A stretch of 16,734 bases of DNA from CAZBEL01 sp964628055 (GTDB lineage Bacteria; Fidelibacterota; Marinisomatia; Marinisomatales; TCS56): positions 1 to 16,734 of the forward strand of contig CAZVNL010000044.1 of the NCBI GenBank assembly GCA_964628055.1. Direction: 5' to 3'. The notes under the pieces are model-generated. The model was not told where the DNA came from, ran no database searches, and saw nothing but the letters and a program-made list of their open reading frames with translations. Both the position numbers and the translations under genes were made by a program. Positions 12,934 through 16,734 of the stretch are shown piece by piece (position 1 is the first letter of the stretch; every line of letters starts with the position of its first letter).

Positions 12934-15900
12934 GTGAAGGGCTCTACAGGTATATTAGATTCCCTCGTGGATAAAGGTCACCAGCGTTGGCGGTTTGCCG
13001 TGGATCGCGGAGGCACATTCACCGATGTGTTCGCTATCGATCCCCAGGGACGAGTCTATCTGGAAAAACTGTTGTCGCAGTCCGAGGCCTATTCCGATCC
13101 GGTCGTGGAAGGCATTCGTCGCATTCTGGAGGGCGCTCCCGGGCGACGGTCTTTAAATTCGAAGTATATCTCCTCCGTTCGCGTGGGAACCACCCTGGCC
13201 ACAAATGCCCTGTTGGAGCGTAAAGGAACCCCGGTAGCCCTGTTCATCACCCGGGGATTTCAGGATCTCTTAGAGATTGGCAATCAGGCCCGGCCGGAGA
13301 TTTTTTCCCTGGCGATACGGAAGCCGGAGATATTGTATCAGAGGGTAATCCCGGTGAGGGAACGTATAAACGCCCGGGGCGAGGTGGAGATTCCCCTGGA
13401 CGAGGAAGCGACCCGCCAGGCATTGGAAAAAGTCCTTGTTGAAGGTTTTACCTCCCTCGCCATCGTTCTACTGCACGCCTGGAAAAACCCCCACCATGAA
13501 CAATTGTTAGCCCGCTGGGCGCGGGAGATCGGGTTCCCTAATCTTTCGGTCTCGCACCAGGTGATGCCAATGATTCACGTAGGAGGCCGAGGACAGACGA
13601 CCCTGGTGGATGCCTACTTAGCCCCTGTATTACATCGTTACGTGTCTCAACTGCAACGTCTTTTACCGGGAATTCACATTGAATTCATGCGGAGTTCTGG
13701 AGGATTGATTCCGGCGGATAATCTGCGTGCTAAGGATACCATCTTGTCCGGTCCTGCAGGTGGCGTGTTAGGTTACGCTACCCTTGCCCAACGGAAAGGG
13801 ATTGAGGAAGCGGTAGGCTTTGACATGGGAGGCACTTCCACGGATGTTTCTCGCTTTGGGGGCGAACTGGCCCGGGTGTTTGAAACTACGGTGGGCGGTG
13901 TACAATACCTTACCGACCAATTGGACGTAGAGACCGTGGCGGCAGGTGGGGGATCGATACTCAAGTTCAAAGACCAGCGTTTTCAGGTAGGGCCGGAATC
14001 GGCCGGAGCCGACCCGGGTCCAGCCTGCTACGGTCGCGGCGGCCCCCTGACGCTCACCGACGCTAATTTGGTTTTGGGTAGATTGGCTCCCGAATTGCTG
14101 CCCAGCACCTTTGGCCCTGATTACCGACAATCCCTAAATGTAGACCTGGCCCGGAGAGCGTTTGAAAAGTTAACCGCTCAGATAAACGCGACCCTGGGAG
14201 GGAAGCTTACGGTCTACGAAGTCGCCGAGGGGTTCTTGGAAGTGGCGAATCAAGTGATGTGCCGGGCCATTCGCCGGGTTTCCGTGGCACGGGGTTATGA
14301 TCTACGTCAGCACACGCTCGTTTGTTTTGGGGGGGCGGCTCCCCAGCATGCTTGCGCCATCGCCCGGTTACTGGATATGCAACAAGTCGTCATCCACCCT
14401 TACGCCGGCGTCCTCTCCGCTTACGGCATCGCCATGGCTGAGCGGTCTGAACGCCTATCTCGCCCCGTTATGCGTCCCTTTGATCCGGCGGTCTATAAAG
14501 AAATCCCCAAAATCCTGTTATCACTCCGTCGTCAACTTCGTGGTTGTTTTCAACACCTGGCCGGACGACGGTTACGTTATTCAATTTACCTGGACTTGCG
14601 TCCCCAGGGCAGTGATACCTTTCTTACGATTCCCGTGGGAACTCCGGCGCGGTTGCTGGCCTACGAAGAAATCCTGGCCCGGTTCAAACAACGCTACCAT
14701 CGACACTTCGGTTTCATTCCCCGGAAAGCGACTTTAGAATTGGTCAATATTCGCCTGGAGGGACTTTTGCCGGGGAGATTGACTGTAAAGGAAAAGTCAC
14801 CATGGTCAACGAAAAGGATGCCCGGGGAAGAAACAGTGACTTATCGAAAAGTCTTCTTCTCGGGGAAAACATATCAAGCCCCGGTTTTCTTTCCGGATAA
14901 TCTATCGCCAGGGAGGACGATAACCGGTCCCGCCTTAATTCCCCAACCCCATTCTATGGTGGTGGTAGAACCCGATTACCGCGCCCGGGTGGATTCTGAA
15001 GGAGCCTTGCGCCTGGAGTCGCGTTACCGCAGAAAATTATCTATTACTCCCCGGCGCGATCCGGTGCTGTTGGAAGTATTCAACCATTTGTTTATGAGTA
15101 TTGCCGAGCAGATGGGTTATACCCTTGTGCATACGGCTCATTCCGTGAATATGAAGGAGCGTTTAGATTTTTCCTGCGCCATTTTCGACCGGGAAGGCAA
15201 TCTAATAGCCAACGCCCCCCACATTCCCGTTCACCTGGGAGCCATGGGGGCTTCTGTCAAGTACCTGTTAGCCCAGAACCGAGCGACCATGCAGCCTGGC
15301 GAGGTGTACATGACCAACAACCCCCACCACGGAGGGAGCCACTTGCCGGATATTACGGTTGTGTCTCCTATTTTTAATGGGTCAAAAGAGCCTCTCTTTT
15401 TCGTGGCTAACCGGGGCCATCACACGGACATTGGCGGGATCACTCCCGGCTCCATGCCCCCCTTCGCCACGCGACTGGAAGAGGAAGGGGTGATTATTGA
15501 TAATTTCCTCCTGGTTTCTAAGGGACGATTACGGGAAAAGGCCTTGCATCGGTTACTAACAGGGGGACCTTATCCCGCCCGTAACCTGCCGGAACGCCTT
15601 TCCGATCTCCAGGCCCAGGTTGCCGCCAATCGCAAAGGCGAGCGGGAACTGAAGCGGTTGGTTCGGCGGTATTCAGAAGCGGTAGTGTTGGCCTATATGC
15701 AACATATTTGTGACAATGCCGAGGCAGCCATGGAACGAGCATTGAAAGATTTTTTACAGGGTAAAGAACATTTCGATAGCTCCTTTACGGACCATTTGGA
15801 TGATGGGAGTAAGATTTGTGTTCGTGTGTGCATTGACGATAATAAGACTCCCCGGATCACTTTTGATTTTAGCGGGACCAGCGGGGAGTTAAAGGGTAAT

Positions 15901-16635
15901 TTAAATGCGCCTCCCGCTGTGACCCGGGCGGCAGTGTTGTACGTCTTGCGAACCCTCATCGATGAAGACATTCCTTTGAACGATGGCTGTTTACGACCAG
16001 TCACAATTCGCATTCCACCGGGGTCTTTGTTGTGTCCTTCGCCGCAAGCGGCTGTAGTAGGAGGGAACGTGGAAACGTCACAGCGGGTAGTGGATGTCCT
16101 GTTGGGCGCGTTAGGTTTAGCTGGGGCTTCTCAAGGGACGATGAACAATGTGCTCTTCGGGCGCCCGGATGGCAAAGGCGCCCAATACTATGAGACCATT
16201 GCTGGTGGATCAGGAGCTGTACGAGGATGCGCCGGCGCTTCGGCTGTCCAGGTACACATGACCAATACACGCATCACCGATCCGGAAGTGTTGGAATACC
16301 GCTTCCCGGAAATTCGCTTGGAACGCTTTGTCATACGCCGTGGTACGGGAGGCGCCGGGAAATGGCCCGGCGGGGACGGAGTGGAAAGGATCATTTTGTT
16401 TCTTCAACCAACGGAAGTTACAATTTTATCTGAGCGTAGGCGTTTTGCGCCCTATGGTATGGCAGGGGGACAGCCAGGAGCGAAAGGGGAGAACCGGCTG
16501 ATTCAGAAAGACGGTCGTATTTTAAACCTGGGGGATAAAGTTACGAGGGTCCTTCAGGCGGGAGAGCGGTTGGTAATTCGGACACCTGGGGGAGGTGGGT
16601 TTTGTAGTCCAGAAGTCGAAAAGTCGGAAGGTTGA
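12934..16635 (+). CDS. 5-oxoprolinase-type protein, fused HyuA-HyuB (hydantoinase/oxoprolinase family)
   Basis: A 1233-residue single-chain enzyme with both halves of the hydantoinase/oxoprolinase family, the arrangement of ATP-dependent 5-oxoprolinase (5-oxo-L-proline to glutamate). The HyuA half begins with AVDRGGTFTDV (22-32). VGTTLATNALL follows, then GFDMGGTSTDVSRF near 296, and AGADPGPACYGRGGPLTLTDANL at about 353-375, with the usual actin-like ATPase motifs. The HyuB half starts near RDPVLLEVF (about 709) and has SVNMKERLDFSCAIFD, IPVHLGAMG, and MTNNPHHGGSHLPDITVVSP. The C-terminal PGGGGF is intact, so the protein looks complete. A relative such as an acetophenone carboxylase-like enzyme is less likely because those are split. 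The GTG at 12934 has no Shine-Dalgarno site, and an in-frame GTG at 12967 is an alternative. The last residues (VEKSEG) are encoded inside the repeat at the window's right edge. Confidence 0.87.
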   Translation: MKGSTGILDSLVDKGHQRWRFAVDRGGTFTDVFAIDPQGRVYLEKLLSQSEAYSDPVVEGIRRILEGAPGRRSLNSKYISSVRVGTTLATNALLERKGTPVALFITRGFQDLLEIGNQARPEIFSLAIRKPEILYQRVIPVRERINARGEVEIPLDEEATRQALEKVLVEGFTSLAIVLLHAWKNPHHEQLLARWAREIGFPNLSVSHQVMPMIHVGGRGQTTLVDAYLAPVLHRYVSQLQRLLPGIHIEFMRSSGGLIPADNLRAKDTILSGPAGGVLGYATLAQRKGIEEAVGFDMGGTSTDVSRFGGELARVFETTVGGVQYLTDQLDVETVAAGGGSILKFKDQRFQVGPESAGADPGPACYGRGGPLTLTDANLVLGRLAPELLPSTFGPDYRQSLNVDLARRAFEKLTAQINATLGGKLTVYEVAEGFLEVANQVMCRAIRRVSVARGYDLRQHTLVCFGGAAPQHACAIARLLDMQQVVIHPYAGVLSAYGIAMAERSERLSRPVMRPFDPAVYKEIPKILLSLRRQLRGCFQHLAGRRLRYSIYLDLRPQGSDTFLTIPVGTPARLLAYEEILARFKQRYHRHFGFIPRKATLELVNIRLEGLLPGRLTVKEKSPWSTKRMPGEETVTYRKVFFSGKTYQAPVFFPDNLSPGRTITGPALIPQPHSMVVVEPDYRARVDSEGALRLESRYRRKLSITPRRDPVLLEVFNHLFMSIAEQMGYTLVHTAHSVNMKERLDFSCAIFDREGNLIANAPHIPVHLGAMGASVKYLLAQNRATMQPGEVYMTNNPHHGGSHLPDITVVSPIFNGSKEPLFFVANRGHHTDIGGITPGSMPPFATRLEEEGVIIDNFLLVSKGRLREKALHRLLTGGPYPARNLPERLSDLQAQVAANRKGERELKRLVRRYSEAVVLAYMQHICDNAEAAMERALKDFLQGKEHFDSSFTDHLDDGSKICVRVCIDDNKTPRITFDFSGTSGELKGNLNAPPAVTRAAVLYVLRTLIDEDIPLNDGCLRPVTIRIPPGSLLCPSPQAAVVGGNVETSQRVVDVLLGALGLAGASQGTMNNVLFGRPDGKGAQYYETIAGGSGAVRGCAGASAVQVHMTNTRITDPEVLEYRFPEIRLERFVIRRGTGGAGKWPGGDGVERIILFLQPTEVTILSERRRFAPYGMAGGQPGAKGENRLIQKDGRILNLGDKVTRVLQAGERLVIRTPGGGGFCSPEVEKSEG

Positions 16636-16685
16636 GGAGAAGGTTAAGGTAGAGGTTAAAGTAGAAGTAAAGGTTGATGTTGAGA
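16611..16685 (+). repeat. Hexanucleotide GGTTRA-like array spanning the stop codon of the oxoprolinase gene
   Basis: From 16630 to 16683 the sequence falls into nine consecutive six-base units: GGTTGA, GGAGAA, GGTTAA, GGTAGA, GGTTAA, AGTAGA, AGTAAA, GGTTGA, TGTTGA. All bases are purines apart from T at fixed positions, so one strand is purine-rich. The TGA stop of the oxoprolinase gene (16633-16635) is in the first unit. Upstream, AAGTCGAAAAGTC (16613-16625) is a 13-base match, in inverse orientation, to 30-42 at the left edge. Confidence 0.65.
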
Positions 16686-16734
16686 GACCCTCTTTTTCGT
16701 TTCGCCATACAGGATGGGAAAGAGAAAAACTCTC
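16681..16734 (+). terminator. Possible terminator/stem structure downstream of the oxoprolinase gene
   Basis: AGAG-ACC-CTCT (16683-16693) runs into TTTTT (16693-16697), a weak intrinsic-terminator shape about 50 nt after the stop. A larger imperfect hairpin is also possible: GAGAG (16682-16686) with CTCTC (16730-16734), and CTCTTT (16690-16695) with AAAGAG (16719-16724). The short stem and the window edge limit confidence. Confidence 0.3.

Noticed and set aside
14297..14737. 146-residue frame inside the oxoprolinase gene
   Set aside because: It is an out-of-frame shadow in a continuous conserved protein; no start signal or domain is seen.
16541..16708. Minus-strand frame of about 55 codons at the right edge (MAKRKRGSLNINLYFYFNLY...)
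   Set aside because: The Asn/Leu/Tyr repeat composition is just a reading of the hexamer array, and it then runs antisense into the oxoprolinase gene.

Overview
The window carries 17 protein-coding genes at high density. No rRNA, tRNA, CRISPR array, transposase or phage gene was recognised. Base composition is mixed: coding regions are moderately GC-rich and many leaders are AT-rich. The gene content is that of a free-living bacterial chromosome: respiratory/NAD-linked pyrimidine synthesis, envelope lipoproteins, a lipid kinase, a dicarboxylate-type transporter and 5-oxoprolinase. Several lipoproteins imply a Gram-negative style envelope. A TPR lipoprotein beginning CAYFNTFYNA, a single-cysteine thioredoxin lipoprotein, and first-of-operon genes without Shine-Dalgarno sites on AT-rich leaders together suggest a lineage in or near the Fibrobacterota-Chlorobi-Bacteroidota superphylum (for example Marinimicrobia, Calditrichota or KSB1-like). 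This is inference from protein style, not a placement.

Layout. At 134-1338 (+) lies a two-gene unit: an SRAP DNA-protein-crosslink protein and a thioredoxin-like lipoprotein. It converges on a TerB-like gene (1351-1776, -). A repeat-rich divergent promoter region (1777-1919) separates that from a YkvA/DUF1232-like gene (1920-2306, +). The latter meets a small zinc-ribbon gene (2307-2513, -) with no spacing, and both stop codons sit inside one 14-bp palindrome. A PEGA-like envelope protein (2569-3021, -) lies upstream of the zinc-ribbon gene. Divergent from it is a tightly packed five-gene run (3090-7905, +): TPR lipoprotein, pyrK, pyrD, RlpA-like lipoprotein and diacylglycerol-kinase-family lipid kinase, with overlaps of 11, 8 and 4 bp and one 6-bp gap.

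Next comes a minus-strand pair (7960-9829): an SLC13/DASS-like transporter followed by a small membrane-anchored protein. A 290-bp intergenic region with a terminator-like hairpin follows. Then come a conserved alpha/alpha-toroid-like protein of unknown function (10120-11106, +), an NAD(P)-binding epimerase/NDUFA9-type protein (11190-12116, +), a convergent overlapping eIF2B-alpha-like protein (12090-12860, -) and a full-length 5-oxoprolinase-type protein (12934-16635, +).

How the genes work together: PyrK and PyrD form the NAD-dependent dihydroorotate dehydrogenase. The TPR lipoprotein, RlpA-like protein and lipid kinase in the same run point to envelope work, so this operon ties pyrimidine synthesis to envelope genes. 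The transporter and its small partner form a translationally coupled pair. I did not find a convincing new multi-gene system. The points most worth a second look are the repeat architecture at both window edges and at 1777-1919, the shared-palindrome gene ends at 2300-2316, the transporter lacking the usual SNT motifs, and the proteins of unknown function at 10120 and 12090.
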